A stretch of 64,000 nt of DNA from a bacterium 1XD21-13 (GTDB lineage Bacteria > Bacillota > Clostridia > Lachnospirales > Lachnospiraceae), in contig QZDX01000019.1 in assembly GCA_009917555.1 (NCBI GenBank), positions 1 to 64,000 on the forward strand, written 5' to 3'. A model generated the notes under the pieces. The model worked only from the letters and a program-made list of their open reading frames with translations. It was not told the origin of the DNA and searched no databases. A program made the translations under genes and the position numbers. Below, one piece after another: positions 53,654-63,332 of the stretch. Position 1 is the stretch's first letter. Every line of letters begins with the position of its first letter.

Positions 53654-54637
53654 ATGATTGATTTACATTTACATTTTGACGGCTCACTGCTTCCACGGAC
53701 GATCTTGGAGCTTGCAAGGGAACAGGGAATTTCGCTTCCGGCGGAGGACCCGGACGAGCTGAAGCTGTTTTTGACTGCTCCGGAGGAATGTGAGAGCCTG
53801 AACGAATATCTGGAAAAGTTTGATTTGCCTTTGTCAGTGCTGCAGACAAGGGAGGCTGTCCGTAAGGGAATGTACACGCTTCTCTGCTCCCTTAAGGAGC
53901 AGGGCCTGCTGTACGCAGAGGTGCGCTTTGCACCCCAGCTCCATGTACATAAAGGGTTGTCACAGGAGGATGTGGTAAGGGCTGCTGTGCTTGGGATGCA
54001 GGAGGCCACGGCTGGTTCCTTCTTTCAGGCAAAGCTGATCCTCTGCTGTATGCGAGGCGGAGATAACCAGGAGGCGAACAAGAAAACCATTGAAACAGCC
54101 GGTGCTTACCTGGGACGCGGTGTGGCGGCGATTGATCTGGCTGGCGCTGAGGCTTTGTATCCGACGGAAGATTTTGAGGACCTGTTTGTCTATGCAAGGA
54201 GACTGGGGGTGCCCTTCACCATTCACGCTGGGGAGGCAGACGGACCGGAGAGTATTGAGGCGGCCCTGCGTTTTGGGGCGGCCCGCATCGGCCATGGAGT
54301 TCGGGCCAAAGAGGATGAGAAGCTTCTTGCGCTTTTGAAGGAACGGCAGATTCCTTTGGAAATGTGTCCCACAAGCAATGTGCAGACAAAGGCAGTGAAG
54401 AGCTTCTCGGAGCATCCGATTCTGGAATACCTGCGTTTAGGCTTAAGGGTGACCTTGAACACGGATAATATGACGGTCTCTGATACAACCATAGAGCGAG
54501 AATACAGCCGTCTGTCGCAGGAGCTGGGGATGACGGCAGAGGAGCACAGACAGGTTTTGTATTATGCGGTGGATGCGGCCTTTCTCACCCCAGAGGAGCG
54601 CGGACGGATGAAGGATGTAATTGGTCGGATTGTGTGA
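53654..54637 (+). CDS. add: Adenosine deaminase
   Basis: A 327-residue zinc aminohydrolase converting adenosine to inosine. Zinc and catalytic residues are HLHFDGS at the N-terminus, HAGEADG near residue 195, RIGHGVRA and LNTDN near residue 270. The ATG at 53654 starts right before the metal motif as usual, with a weak AGGAA site; a GTG upstream would add 15 atypical residues. It lies between the membrane protein and rpoN. Confidence 0.9.
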   Translation: MIDLHLHFDGSLLPRTILELAREQGISLPAEDPDELKLFLTAPEECESLNEYLEKFDLPLSVLQTREAVRKGMYTLLCSLKEQGLLYAEVRFAPQLHVHKGLSQEDVVRAAVLGMQEATAGSFFQAKLILCCMRGGDNQEANKKTIETAGAYLGRGVAAIDLAGAEALYPTEDFEDLFVYARRLGVPFTIHAGEADGPESIEAALRFGAARIGHGVRAKEDEKLLALLKERQIPLEMCPTSNVQTKAVKSFSEHPILEYLRLGLRVTLNTDNMTVSDTTIEREYSRLSQELGMTAEEHRQVLYYAVDAAFLTPEERGRMKDVIGRIV

Positions 54638-54710
54638 ATTGAAAGTAGGAAAAAAGCTATTTCTATTAGGTGCAGACATTTTATATAGAACAGAAGAGAT
54701 GGGATAGAGG

Positions 54711-56066
54711 ATGGAGCTAAAATATACATCACAGCAGAAGCAGGTTTTTTCAGCTCGACAGCAGCAATCAGCAGCTGTTTTACAAATGGGCCGGATAGAG
54801 CTGGAGGAGTTTCTTTCACAGGAAGTGCTTGAAAATCCATTGTTGGAGTATGATGAAAACAGAATAGAGGATTATGAAGAACGAGACATTGTAGAAAAGC
54901 TAGAATGGCTGGAGGAAACCGACAAACAGAATCTTTCCTATTATGAGCAGGACTATGATAAAGAGAACGATAAAATTACAAATCTACCAAACTCCGCAGA
55001 GGAAGGACTGGAAAAGTATATTTTATCACAGTTTTATACAATGAAGCTTAATAAAAGAAAGCAAAAAATTTTGGAGTATCTGGTCCTAAGCTTGGATGAA
55101 AGGGGATACTTTACAGAAGAGCCCCATGTGACAGCAGAGGTTCTTCATACCACAGAGGATGAGATAGAGGAATGCCTGTTCCTTTTGAAAAAAGCGGAGC
55201 CAGCCGGTATTGGAGCAAAGGACCTTCAGGAGTGTTTACTTCTTCAGTTGGATAGAAAGGGGTTGGAGGCGCCCGTTGCCCGCAAAATTATTTGCAGCTA
55301 TTTAGAACTACTTGGAAAAAATCAACTTTCTTTTTTGGCAAAAAAGCTGGATATTTCTATGAGAGAGTTATTAGAGAACTTTCGACTGATTCAGGAGTTG
55401 AATCCAAAGCCAGGAAATGGCTTTGCGTACCGTGAGCATTTAAAATATCTTAAGCCGGATGTAACGGTTGTAAAATTTTCAGACCGTTTTGAAATTATAT
55501 TAAATGAAGCATCCACACAGGTAATGGTTCATTCTTATTATAGCAGAATGCTCAAAGAGGATGTTGATTTGGAGACAAAGGAATACATACGCAAAAAGCT
55601 AAATCAGGCTAAGTGGACCATTCAATGTGTAGAGCAGCGGTCTGCTACCCTGGGAGCGGTGGCAAAGGCTTTGGTAACTATGCAGACAGCATTTTTTGAG
55701 AGTGGAAAAGAATATCTAGTTCCTCTCACAATGCAGCAGCTTGCGGAAATGGTAGGGCTACATGAATCAACAGTTAGCCGGGCAGTTAAGGATAAATATC
55801 TGCAGTGCTCCTGGGGGATATATCCAGTGGCATACTTTTTTGTAAAAAAGCTTAAGGATCACACAGGATTTTCAGGAACTACGCTTCATGCCAAAGAAAG
55901 GTTAAAGGAGCTGATTGAGCAGGAGAATCGGAGGTGCCCTTTCAGCGATCAGAAGCTGTCAGAGCTTCTAAAGGAAAAGGGAGTAGAAATTAGCCGTAGA
56001 ACCGTAGCAAAATACAGAGAAGAGCTGGGAATCCCAGATAAAGGAAAAAGAAAAATTTTTGAATAA
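54711..56066 (+). CDS. rpoN: RNA polymerase sigma-54 factor
   Basis: A 451-residue RpoN. Region I is Gln/Leu rich (KQVFSARQQQSAAVLQMGRI). An acidic region II follows, then the core-binding domain. A helix-turn-helix lies near 350 (LAEMVGLHESTVSRAVKDKYL) and the C-terminal RpoN box is SRRTVAKYREELGIP. It directs polymerase to -24/-12 promoters and needs an activator with a GAFTGA loop, such as the one at 59115. A strong terminator follows. Two matching promoters lie at 56156 and 61956. Confidence 0.96.
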   Translation: MELKYTSQQKQVFSARQQQSAAVLQMGRIELEEFLSQEVLENPLLEYDENRIEDYEERDIVEKLEWLEETDKQNLSYYEQDYDKENDKITNLPNSAEEGLEKYILSQFYTMKLNKRKQKILEYLVLSLDERGYFTEEPHVTAEVLHTTEDEIEECLFLLKKAEPAGIGAKDLQECLLLQLDRKGLEAPVARKIICSYLELLGKNQLSFLAKKLDISMRELLENFRLIQELNPKPGNGFAYREHLKYLKPDVTVVKFSDRFEIILNEASTQVMVHSYYSRMLKEDVDLETKEYIRKKLNQAKWTIQCVEQRSATLGAVAKALVTMQTAFFESGKEYLVPLTMQQLAEMVGLHESTVSRAVKDKYLQCSWGIYPVAYFFVKKLKDHTGFSGTTLHAKERLKELIEQENRRCPFSDQKLSELLKEKGVEISRRTVAKYREELGIPDKGKRKIFE

Positions 56067-56085
56067 ATAAATGAAACCAGAGAGC

Positions 56086-56131
56086 GTCTCGGAGTTACAG
56101 GTATCAATACTGTAGTCCCGAGGCGTTTTTT
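56086..56131 (+). terminator. rpoN: Rho-independent terminator after rpoN
   Basis: A 16-position stem (CGTCTCGG-type arm with CCCGAGGCG, continuing GTTACAG with CTGTAG, one mismatch) is followed by six T. It separates rpoN from the sigma-54 promoter just downstream. Confidence 0.85.
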
Positions 56132-56155
56132 GGCACACAAATCAAGCACACAAGC

Positions 56156-56170
56156 TGGCATGAAACTTGC
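56156..56170 (+). promoter_or_regulatory. Sigma-54 promoter of the transketolase operon
   Basis: TGGCATGAAACTTGC matches the -24/-12 consensus, with GG at 56157-56158 and GC at 56169-56170 at the right spacing. TGGCACACAAATC and AAGCACACAAGC just upstream may be activator contacts. The first gene starts at 56218. Confidence 0.88.
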
Positions 56171-56217
56171 TTATCTATATAGGTGTTGGAAGAAAAATCA
56201 ATGAAGGAGGATGTCAC

Positions 56218-57042
56218 ATGTTGAAAAAAGAGGAGCTTGTAAAGCTACAGGAATTTGCAAAAGAGATTCGGATAAAAACGATTCACCAAATGAAGATCCG
56301 TGGATTTGGCCACATTGGAGGAGCAATGAGTATTGTGGATGTCTTGAGCGTATTGTATGGAAAACGGATGCGATATGATCCAAAGAACCCGAATCTGCCA
56401 GAACGAGATTGGCTGATTTGCTCTAAGGGACATGCCGGTCCGGCTATTTATGCAGCATTGGCAATCAAAGGTTTTTTCCCAATGGAATGGCTGGATACTT
56501 TAAATCAGCCGGGAACAAGACTTCCCAGTCATTGCGATCATAAAAAGACACCGGGAATTGATGTGACGACGGGATCTCTTGGACAGGGCTTATCTGTTGC
56601 CTGCGGAGTTGCACTGGGAAAAAAGCAGCGAGGGGAGAACAATACCATTTACTGTTTTATGGGAGATGGAGAAAGTCAGGAAGGACAGAATTGGGAAGCA
56701 ATTACCTTTGCTGCACAGCATAAGCTGGACAATCTGATTCTCTTTGTAGACAATAACAAAATGCAGCTTGATGATATGACAGAGAGCATAGAAAATATGG
56801 AATCTTTTGTGGAAAAGTTTAGGAGCTTTCACTGGGATGCTGTAGAGATCGATGGGCATGATTTTGAAGCCATTGATACTGCGATCGAGCAGGCTCAATC
56901 CATGAAAGGAAAACCCTCTGTAATTGTAATAGATACCATAAAGGGAAAAGGCTGCAGATTTGCGGAAGAAATGTGGAACCATCACGTAAGCATTACAGAA
57001 AAACAGGCGGATGAAGCAATCGCGCTTTTGGAGCAAGCATAG
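56218..57042 (+). CDS. Transketolase, N-terminal (thiamine-binding) subunit
   Basis: A 274-residue half-transketolase carrying the thiamine diphosphate and Mg site (FMGDGESQEGQNWEA near residue 150, ending in DNNKMQ) and GHIGGAMSIVD at the start. Transketolases move two-carbon units between sugar phosphates. AAGGAGG precedes the ATG. The C-terminal half is the next gene, ten bases on. Its expression from a sigma-54 promoter with an MDR dehydrogenase and PTS genes marks it as catabolic rather than the housekeeping enzyme. Confidence 0.93.
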   Translation: MLKKEELVKLQEFAKEIRIKTIHQMKIRGFGHIGGAMSIVDVLSVLYGKRMRYDPKNPNLPERDWLICSKGHAGPAIYAALAIKGFFPMEWLDTLNQPGTRLPSHCDHKKTPGIDVTTGSLGQGLSVACGVALGKKQRGENNTIYCFMGDGESQEGQNWEAITFAAQHKLDNLILFVDNNKMQLDDMTESIENMESFVEKFRSFHWDAVEIDGHDFEAIDTAIEQAQSMKGKPSVIVIDTIKGKGCRFAEEMWNHHVSITEKQADEAIALLEQA

Positions 57043-57052
57043 GAGGATAGAA

Positions 57053-58027
57053 ATGATAAAGATAATGGAACAATTTCAGGCAGAAAAGGAAACGATGGCA
57101 AGTGCATATGCGGCTCAAATGGATAAGCTGATGGAAAATCCGGATGTTATGGAGCTGGAAGCGGATTTGGGCGTGTGCATAATGGGGGCAGGTATGAAGG
57201 AGATTGCAAGGCGGCATCCGGGACAGCTGTTAAATTGCGGAATTCAGGAGGCAAATATGGTTGGTGTAGCCTGTGGACTTTCAGCAGTAGGAAAAATTCC
57301 ATTTCTGCATTCCTTTGCGCCCTTTATTACCAGAAGGGCAAATGATCAGATTTTTATTTCTGGATGCTATTCTGGAGCGAATATAAGATTAGTTGGATCC
57401 GATCCCGGAATTATGGCAGCTTACAATGGAGGGACACATATGCCTTTTGAGGATGTAGCAGTATTGCGCGCATTTCCGGAGCTAACAATCCTAGAGCCCA
57501 CAGATAATACCATGCTGAAAAATCTCATGGAGCAGTTAGTGGAAAAGAGGGGTGTGTATTATTTACGAACTGCGAGAAAAACCATGACAAAGATTTATGA
57601 AGATGATTCCATATTTACCATTGGAAAGGCGAATATTCTTCGGGAAGGAACGGACGCAGCTATTTTGGCGACTGGAATTATGGTGGCAGAAGCATTACGT
57701 GCGGCAAAAATACTAAATGAGGAAGGAATATCTGTAAGGGTAGTAGATATGTTTACCATTAAGCCGCTCGATCGGGAAATGGTAATCCAATGCGCAAAAA
57801 CGACAGGGGCACTGGTAACAGCAGAAAACCATAATATTATCAATGGCCTGGGTAGTGCGGTCAGCGAGGTGGCAGGAGAGCATTGTCCGGTTCCCATAGA
57901 GCGTGTTGGGGTGCAGGATTGTTTTGGTGAGGTGGGTGATATCGAATATTTGATGGAAGCCTTTCATCTGACAGCGGAGGATATTGCAGAGAAAGTGCGA
58001 ACAGTGATTGCAAGAAAGAGGGGATAA
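57053..58027 (+). CDS. Transketolase, C-terminal (pyrimidine-binding) subunit
   Basis: A 324-residue partner of the previous gene, containing the Pyr domain (NCGIQEANMVGVACGLS with the conserved Glu, FAPFITRRANDQI) and the C-terminal transketolase domain (DMFTIKPLDREMV, TAENHNIINGLGSAV). AGGAGG precedes the ATG at 57053. With the N-terminal subunit it forms a complete enzyme. Confidence 0.93.
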   Translation: MIKIMEQFQAEKETMASAYAAQMDKLMENPDVMELEADLGVCIMGAGMKEIARRHPGQLLNCGIQEANMVGVACGLSAVGKIPFLHSFAPFITRRANDQIFISGCYSGANIRLVGSDPGIMAAYNGGTHMPFEDVAVLRAFPELTILEPTDNTMLKNLMEQLVEKRGVYYLRTARKTMTKIYEDDSIFTIGKANILREGTDAAILATGIMVAEALRAAKILNEEGISVRVVDMFTIKPLDREMVIQCAKTTGALVTAENHNIINGLGSAVSEVAGEHCPVPIERVGVQDCFGEVGDIEYLMEAFHLTAEDIAEKVRTVIARKRG

Positions 58028-58031
58028 CAAT

Positions 58032-59045
58032 ATGAAAAGGCGGGTTGCGAAGCTGGTTGGAAAAAAAGAATTTGGCTTTTTTGAAGAAGAAATACGAGAG
58101 TTAAGAGATGATGAAATTTTAATTGAAATGATGAGTGTGGGCTTGTGCCACTCGGATATTCCGGCATATTTTGGAACGAGCCGAATGGGATTTCACAGAA
58201 ATGGCTATGAAGCTATGGAGAGGGAACTGGTATATCCCATGGAGCTTGGTCATGAGCCGGTGGGTAAGGTAGTTCAAATAGGAAAGAAGGTTACGAGATT
58301 TCAAGTTAACGATCTGGTAACGGGAGTCGCAGCAGGATGCTTTGCCACACATATGATTGTATCGGAAAATGACAGATGGATGGTGATTCCTTCTATGGAA
58401 AGACCCATTGACAGCTGTTTGGGTGAGCCTATGATGTGTGTTGCAAATATTGTGCAGGCAGCAGCGCCAAAATTGGGAGATCGCATAGCGGTAGTTGGAT
58501 GTGGGTTTATGGGCTTGATGTGTATAGCTGGGCTAAAAGGGGAAGCTCTGGGCCAGCTGACAGCAATTGACTTTATTGATACAAAACTAGAGTTGGCAAA
58601 AAAATACGGAGCAACTCATACGATTAACCCATCCAGGGAAGATCTGGAAGATGCGATGTACAAATTGACAAATGGAAAGGGTTTTGATATTGTAATAGAA
58701 ATTACAGGAAGCCTGAAAGGGTTGAATTCTGCTTTATCTATTATTCGAATTGCCGGAAGGGGAAAAATATGTGCGCCGTCTATGTATACCCGAGGAGAGG
58801 TATTTACAGAGGAAATGGCTTACTATATGATGTATCGTTCTCCCATTATTCATGTCACTCATCCATGGTATAGCGAGAATTATATGCAGACATTAGAACA
58901 GGGAGTGGAGGCATATAAAAAAGGAATATTTCCTACGAATGAATTGATTTCCCATCGCATACCGTTCGACAAGATAGAAGAAGGATTTCAATTGTTGGAA
59001 CATAATCCGGCCGACTATATAAAGGGAATTCTGACATTCTCATAG
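58032..59045 (+). CDS. MDR dehydrogenase lacking the structural-zinc loop
   Basis: A 337-residue medium-chain dehydrogenase. GLCHSDIPAYF gives the catalytic-site Cys and ELGHEPVGKV the His-Glu. The nucleotide motif is VVGCGFMGLMCIAGL. The four-cysteine structural zinc loop is absent and replaced by DLVTGVAAGCFATHM. It follows the transketolase halves by four bases and probably makes the ketose phosphate they use from a PTS-imported polyol phosphate. Confidence 0.83.
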   Translation: MKRRVAKLVGKKEFGFFEEEIRELRDDEILIEMMSVGLCHSDIPAYFGTSRMGFHRNGYEAMERELVYPMELGHEPVGKVVQIGKKVTRFQVNDLVTGVAAGCFATHMIVSENDRWMVIPSMERPIDSCLGEPMMCVANIVQAAAPKLGDRIAVVGCGFMGLMCIAGLKGEALGQLTAIDFIDTKLELAKKYGATHTINPSREDLEDAMYKLTNGKGFDIVIEITGSLKGLNSALSIIRIAGRGKICAPSMYTRGEVFTEEMAYYMMYRSPIIHVTHPWYSENYMQTLEQGVEAYKKGIFPTNELISHRIPFDKIEEGFQLLEHNPADYIKGILTFS

Positions 59046-59059
59046 GATATAACAAAAAG

Positions 59060-59082
59060 CAGCCGGCTTCCGGTTGTTTTTT
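59060..59082 (+). terminator. Terminator between MDR gene and regulator gene
   Basis: CAGCCGG and CCGGTTG form a 7-bp stem with a 3-base loop followed by six T. It would separate the sigma-54-driven metabolic genes from the regulator, which may be read by partial read-through or its own weak promoter. Confidence 0.75.
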
Positions 59083-59114
59083 GTTATAGAAGAATAACAG
59101 AGAGTGGGGTAAAG

Positions 59115-61868
59115 ATGGATCGAAAAGAGAAAATATATCTGGCCTTGCAAGCAGATAAGAGTAATTTAGGTATGGAGGCTTTAGAAGTAGCAAGGCTCAC
59201 AGGGATTGACAGAGCAAATGTAAGCCGTAAGCTGAATGAACTGGAACGAGAGCAGCGGGTGGTTAAGCTGCCTGGACGTCCGGTGCACTATATGGTCAGG
59301 GAATATTATGAGCAATTACAAAATGATGTACAGACCGAAAAGAGCAGAGAGGAATTAGAGGCGGAACAACAGTTTTTCTTTATGATTGGGCAGAATGGTT
59401 CATTAAAAAAACAGATAGCTCAGGCCAAATCTGCAATTTTATACCCGCCGAGAGGATTACGTACACTTTTTCTTGGACCAACAGGAACAGGAAAAACCAT
59501 GTTTGTGGAACGGTTATACGAGTACGCAAGGCATATGAAGGTTTTGGACGAGAAGTCTCGTCTGGTGATTTTCAATTGCGCGGAATATGCGGAAAATCCA
59601 CAGCTGATTCTAGCACAGCTCTTTGGATATAAAAGAGGAGCATTTACAGGGGCGGATAAAGACAGCGAGGGACTGGTTGAAAAGGCAAACGGGGGAATTT
59701 TATTTCTGGACGAGATTCACAGGCTTCCGCCGGACGGACAGGAAATGCTGTTCCTTTTAATGGATAAGGGAATTTACCGCAAGCTTGGGGAGCCGGATAA
59801 AGAACGTAAGGCCAATGTCCTAATTATGGGGGCTACAACGGAAAATATAGACAGGGCTTTGCTGCAAACATTTTTGCGGAGAATGCCCGTAGCTGTTACA
59901 CTTCCGGCGCTGCAGGAGCGCCCTTTGGAAGAACGCCTAGAACTGGTGGAGTATTTTTTCCGTACAGAGCAGAAAAATATAGGGATACCACTATATGTTT
60001 CAAAGGAGGCATTGATTAACCTGATTCAGTATGAATGTCCTGGAAATATAGGACAGCTTCGATCGGATATTCAGCTGATTTGTGCACAGGCGTTCCTTCA
60101 ATATAAGATTGAAGGACAGGAAAAGCTGGTGGTAGATGAAGAAACCGTTCAGGAAAATATTACTGCAGAATATAAAGGAGGAGGTTTCCGGCAAAACTAT
60201 CTCAGCAGCCTCCTAAAGCATTATGACGATTATTACATATTTTTTGACAAGGCAGAGTTGGGAGAGGTTTTTAAAGAAGAGAAGAATAGTATTTTTGCTG
60301 AGATTATTCAAAAATACAATGAGTACCAGGCACAGGGGAGAAGTGATAGGGAGATAGGAAATACGATAGAGAGCTATCTTCATAGCTATATGGAAAAGCT
60401 TGTGGACAAATACGATCGAGGAGAGAAGAATGGAAGAAATCACCTGTTAAGCATCATAGGATCTGAGGTAAATAATGCAGTAGAGGATGCCATTTATTTT
60501 GCGGAATTAAAGCTGGAAAGAAAGCTTTCAGAGCGCATAAAGCTGGGCATGAAGCTTCATGTAAATTATATGCTGGAACGCTTGGAGACTCAGGAGCCTA
60601 TGAAGACAGAGGCTTTGAAGGACATGGCAATTCAATACCCAAGAGAGCTTCAGATAGCAGGCTTTGTAAGGAAGATTCTGGAAGAGGGGTTGGGAATACA
60701 GATGCCGGATCAAGAGCTTTGGGTTCTGACTATGTTTCTGTGTGATCAAAAGGAGGAGGAAGACTTTCGTAAGGTAGGGTTGATTGTATTGGCTCATGGT
60801 AATAGTACAGCGAGCAGTATGGCAGAGGTTGCTAATTCACTGTTTGACACCAATATCTGTCAGGCGATTGATATGCCGCTTCACGGATCTGTAGAAAAGA
60901 CCTTGGAAAAAGCAAAGAAACTGGCAAAACAGATAGATGCGGGGAAAGGAGTGCTGCTTTTAACAGATATGGGATCTTTAAGTGGTTTTGGAGAGCTCAT
61001 AGAGAAGGAGAATAATCAGGTGGTTCGTGTTGTAGATATGGTGTCTACGATTATGGTGGTAGAAGCTGTACGTAAAGCATTGATCCAGGGGACGGATATG
61101 GATCAGCTTTTGGAGGCTCTCCATAAGATTGGGAGAATGCGTTTGATTGGAACCGAAGAGTGCCAGGAGGGTTCTATGAAAACAATCATTACTACCTGTA
61201 TTTCTGGTGCAGGAACAGCACAAAAGATCAGCGAGATGATTCAAAAGGTACTTTTGGACAAGAAAATACAAAATGTTGTGATTAAGAATATGGATATTAC
61301 AGATGCGGATCACGCTCAGGAGGAAGTGAGGAAAAGGGGAATTACAGATATTGTTGCTGTAGTAGGAACTGTAGATCTAAAGTTAAAAAATGTTCCTTAT
61401 ATTTCGATTGAGGCGTTGGTAATGGGGAATGGATTGTCTTATCTGGAAGAACTGTTAATGCGTGCGAGCACGGATCATTCAGAAGAAATAGGGAGCGAAA
61501 AGGAAGGTATTTCTGAGCGAAGGATTTTGACAGAGTCCATGAAAAAGCTTCTTGAATTTTTAGATGCGGATAAGGTGGAAAGCATAGTATCCCATGTTTT
61601 TGACAGAATTGTGGAGGTGACACAGCAGAAATTTCAGAAGGAGACCCGCGTTCGTTTTGTAATACATACCTGCTGTATGATCGAACGTGTCATGAAGGGA
61701 GAGGTGCTGGCCTATAAGGAATTAGATGCTTTGAAAGCAGAGCAGGGCTTATTGTTTGAGCAGATAGAGCGGGAGTTAAATTTTATTCAGGATAAACTAA
61801 GCATTCGTATTCCACCCGCAGAGATTGCCTATATTGTAGAGCTGTTTGTCTCAGATATGGCACAGTAA
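59115..61868 (+). CDS. Sigma-54-dependent LevR-type PTS regulator (canonical)
   Basis: A 917-residue activator. A winged helix near 22-58 is followed by a AAA+ domain with Walker A GPTGTGKT at 121-128, sigma-54 loop GAFTGA at 175-180 and Walker B GGILFLDEI. PRD1 then precedes an EIIA-mannose-like domain with His in VLAHGNSTASSM, a IIB-galactitol-like part (TTCISGAGTAQK) and PRD2. Activity should be set by PTS phosphorylation. It lies between two sigma-54 promoters and, with rpoN close by, is the expected activator of both the transketolase and PTS units. Confidence 0.95.
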   Translation: MDRKEKIYLALQADKSNLGMEALEVARLTGIDRANVSRKLNELEREQRVVKLPGRPVHYMVREYYEQLQNDVQTEKSREELEAEQQFFFMIGQNGSLKKQIAQAKSAILYPPRGLRTLFLGPTGTGKTMFVERLYEYARHMKVLDEKSRLVIFNCAEYAENPQLILAQLFGYKRGAFTGADKDSEGLVEKANGGILFLDEIHRLPPDGQEMLFLLMDKGIYRKLGEPDKERKANVLIMGATTENIDRALLQTFLRRMPVAVTLPALQERPLEERLELVEYFFRTEQKNIGIPLYVSKEALINLIQYECPGNIGQLRSDIQLICAQAFLQYKIEGQEKLVVDEETVQENITAEYKGGGFRQNYLSSLLKHYDDYYIFFDKAELGEVFKEEKNSIFAEIIQKYNEYQAQGRSDREIGNTIESYLHSYMEKLVDKYDRGEKNGRNHLLSIIGSEVNNAVEDAIYFAELKLERKLSERIKLGMKLHVNYMLERLETQEPMKTEALKDMAIQYPRELQIAGFVRKILEEGLGIQMPDQELWVLTMFLCDQKEEEDFRKVGLIVLAHGNSTASSMAEVANSLFDTNICQAIDMPLHGSVEKTLEKAKKLAKQIDAGKGVLLLTDMGSLSGFGELIEKENNQVVRVVDMVSTIMVVEAVRKALIQGTDMDQLLEALHKIGRMRLIGTEECQEGSMKTIITTCISGAGTAQKISEMIQKVLLDKKIQNVVIKNMDITDADHAQEEVRKRGITDIVAVVGTVDLKLKNVPYISIEALVMGNGLSYLEELLMRASTDHSEEIGSEKEGISERRILTESMKKLLEFLDADKVESIVSHVFDRIVEVTQQKFQKETRVRFVIHTCCMIERVMKGEVLAYKELDALKAEQGLLFEQIERELNFIQDKLSIRIPPAEIAYIVELFVSDMAQ

Positions 61869-61901
61869 AGCTTTAAGTGACACACAAAATCATAAAAAGC
61901 G

Positions 61902-61941
61902 CACTGCAAGATCTTAGAACGAGATTTTGCAGTGTTTTTTT
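61902..61941 (+). terminator. Rho-independent terminator after the LevR-type gene
   Basis: CACTGCAAGATCT pairs with AGATTTTGCAGTG (one G-U), followed by seven T. It insulates the sigma-54 promoter at 61956. Confidence 0.88.
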
Positions 61942-61955
61942 GTGGCACAAAAAAC

Positions 61956-61970
61956 TGGCATAAAACTTGC
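61956..61970 (+). promoter_or_regulatory. Sigma-54 promoter of the third PTS operon
   Basis: TGGCATAAAACTTGC is nearly identical to the promoter at 56156, with GG and GC at the required spacing. TGTGGCACAAAA lies upstream, as TGGCACACAAA does at the other promoter. The first PTS gene starts at 62014. Confidence 0.9.
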
Positions 61971-62013
61971 TATTTATATAAATATCAGAAAAAGAATTCG
62001 AGGTGATAGGAAT

Positions 62014-62433
62014 TTGGTTGGTTTATTAATTGTTACACACGGAAGCTTTAGCAGAGAAATTGTTAGTAGCGCAGAGCTCATTGTGGGAAAACAGAAGTCA
62101 GTGGAAGCGCTAACCTTGACTGCCGGGGAGGATGTAAATGAACTGCGCACTAAGGTAGAGCAAAAGATTCAAGAGATGAATCTGGGTGAAGGGGTACTCA
62201 TCCTGGTTGATTTGCTAGGAGGAAGCCCATGGAACGTGGCTTCTGTTTGTATAAGAGCAGAGGACGTGGAATGCGTGGCTGGTTTGAATATGCCGATGCT
62301 TTTGGAAGCTCTGGAGGGGAGAAATACGTATTCTTTACAGGAGCTGAAGACTGTGTGCATGAGTGCTGCAACAGAGGGGGTGGTAAGTGCGCGAGAGCTT
62401 TTTGTGGGCTGCTGTGAGGAAGAGGGGGATTGA
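62014..62433 (+). CDS. PTS mannose-family IIA component (third operon, copy 1)
   Basis: A 139-residue IIA with active histidine in IVTHGSFSREI near residue 9 and the core LVDLLGGSPWNVAS near residue 70. The start is TTG at 62014, which follows AGGTGATAGG and lies 44 bases after the sigma-54 promoter; upstream ATGs would be before the transcription start. A second IIA is encoded at 62937. Confidence 0.88.
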   Translation: MVGLLIVTHGSFSREIVSSAELIVGKQKSVEALTLTAGEDVNELRTKVEQKIQEMNLGEGVLILVDLLGGSPWNVASVCIRAEDVECVAGLNMPMLLEALEGRNTYSLQELKTVCMSAATEGVVSARELFVGCCEEEGD

Positions 62434-62454
62434 GATACCAAAGGAGAAGGAGCT

Positions 62455-62922
62455 ATGTTGAAATATGATTTGATTCGAGTGGATGATCGTTTGGTTCATG
62501 GTCAGATATTACTGAAATGGATGAAGGTTTTGGAGGTAAAAAGAGTTGTTGTTTTAAGCGATGATTTAAACATGGATCCGATTATGAAAGCGATTCTGGC
62601 AAAGACAGTTCCACCGGAAATCCAGCTCAGCATTTGGGGAGTGGAGGCAGGAATCGAAAAGATATATGCGGAAAATGGAAAAGCATTGATTTTGCTACAG
62701 GATATTCATTCCTTATTTATATTGTTTGAGAATGGGATTCAATTAAAGCAGGTAAGTATTTCAAGGCTTCCCTGTGAAGCGGGGAAAGAAAAGATTTATG
62801 AACACATGTTTGTATCAAAGGAAGAACGAAGAGAATTGGGGGTTTTACTAAATCATGGTGTAGAGATCAAAATTCAGATGGTGCCAGACAGTGAGGCTAT
62901 TAAACTAAGCAATATTTTGTAA
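62455..62922 (+). CDS. PTS mannose-family IIB component (third operon, copy 1)
   Basis: A 155-residue IIB with active histidine in RVDDRLVHGQI near residue 15. The segment after the phosphorylation site is divergent from the other IIBs here (VSISRLPCEAGKEK instead of the usual VNIGG), which may reflect another sugar or a signalling role. AAGGAGAAGGAG precedes the ATG. Confidence 0.9.
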   Translation: MLKYDLIRVDDRLVHGQILLKWMKVLEVKRVVVLSDDLNMDPIMKAILAKTVPPEIQLSIWGVEAGIEKIYAENGKALILLQDIHSLFILFENGIQLKQVSISRLPCEAGKEKIYEHMFVSKEERRELGVLLNHGVEIKIQMVPDSEAIKLSNIL

Positions 62923-62936
62923 AGGAGGGAGTAAGT

Positions 62937-63329
62937 ATGATTTTAGCACTGCTGACACATGGAGCGTGGGGTAAGAGCTTATTGACATCTGCGGAATTGA
63001 TTGTCGGGCCAATCAAAGATGTTGTGTGCTTTCCGTTGCAGCCGGATCGCTCCTTTAAGGAGTATGTAAATGAGATAGAAGGATTTATCAACAAAAATCA
63101 AGAGGATATTCTTTTGATGGCGGACTTGATGGGAGGCTCGACCTTTCATGCGGCGGGAAAACTGAGCACAATAGATCGAGTGCAGGCAATCTGCGGATTG
63201 AGCTTAGAACTGTTAATATTGGCAGATGAGCTACGCCGGGAATATCCAATCAGTGCACTTTCCAGGTTGCTGATTGAGAGAGCAAGAGACAAAATTGTGG
63301 ATATGGAGACCATATTAGGAAAGGAGTAG
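62937..63329 (+). CDS. PTS mannose-family IIA-like component (third operon, copy 2)
   Basis: A 130-residue IIA with active histidine in LLTHGAWGKSL near residue 8 and MADLMGGSTFHAAGKL in the core. It is more divergent than copy 1 but keeps the phosphorylation site. AAAGGAGGG precedes the ATG. The pairing IIA-IIB-IIA-IIB may give two phosphorylation branches on one membrane complex. Confidence 0.85.
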   Translation: MILALLTHGAWGKSLLTSAELIVGPIKDVVCFPLQPDRSFKEYVNEIEGFINKNQEDILLMADLMGGSTFHAAGKLSTIDRVQAICGLSLELLILADELRREYPISALSRLLIERARDKIVDMETILGKE

Positions 63330-63332
63330 TTT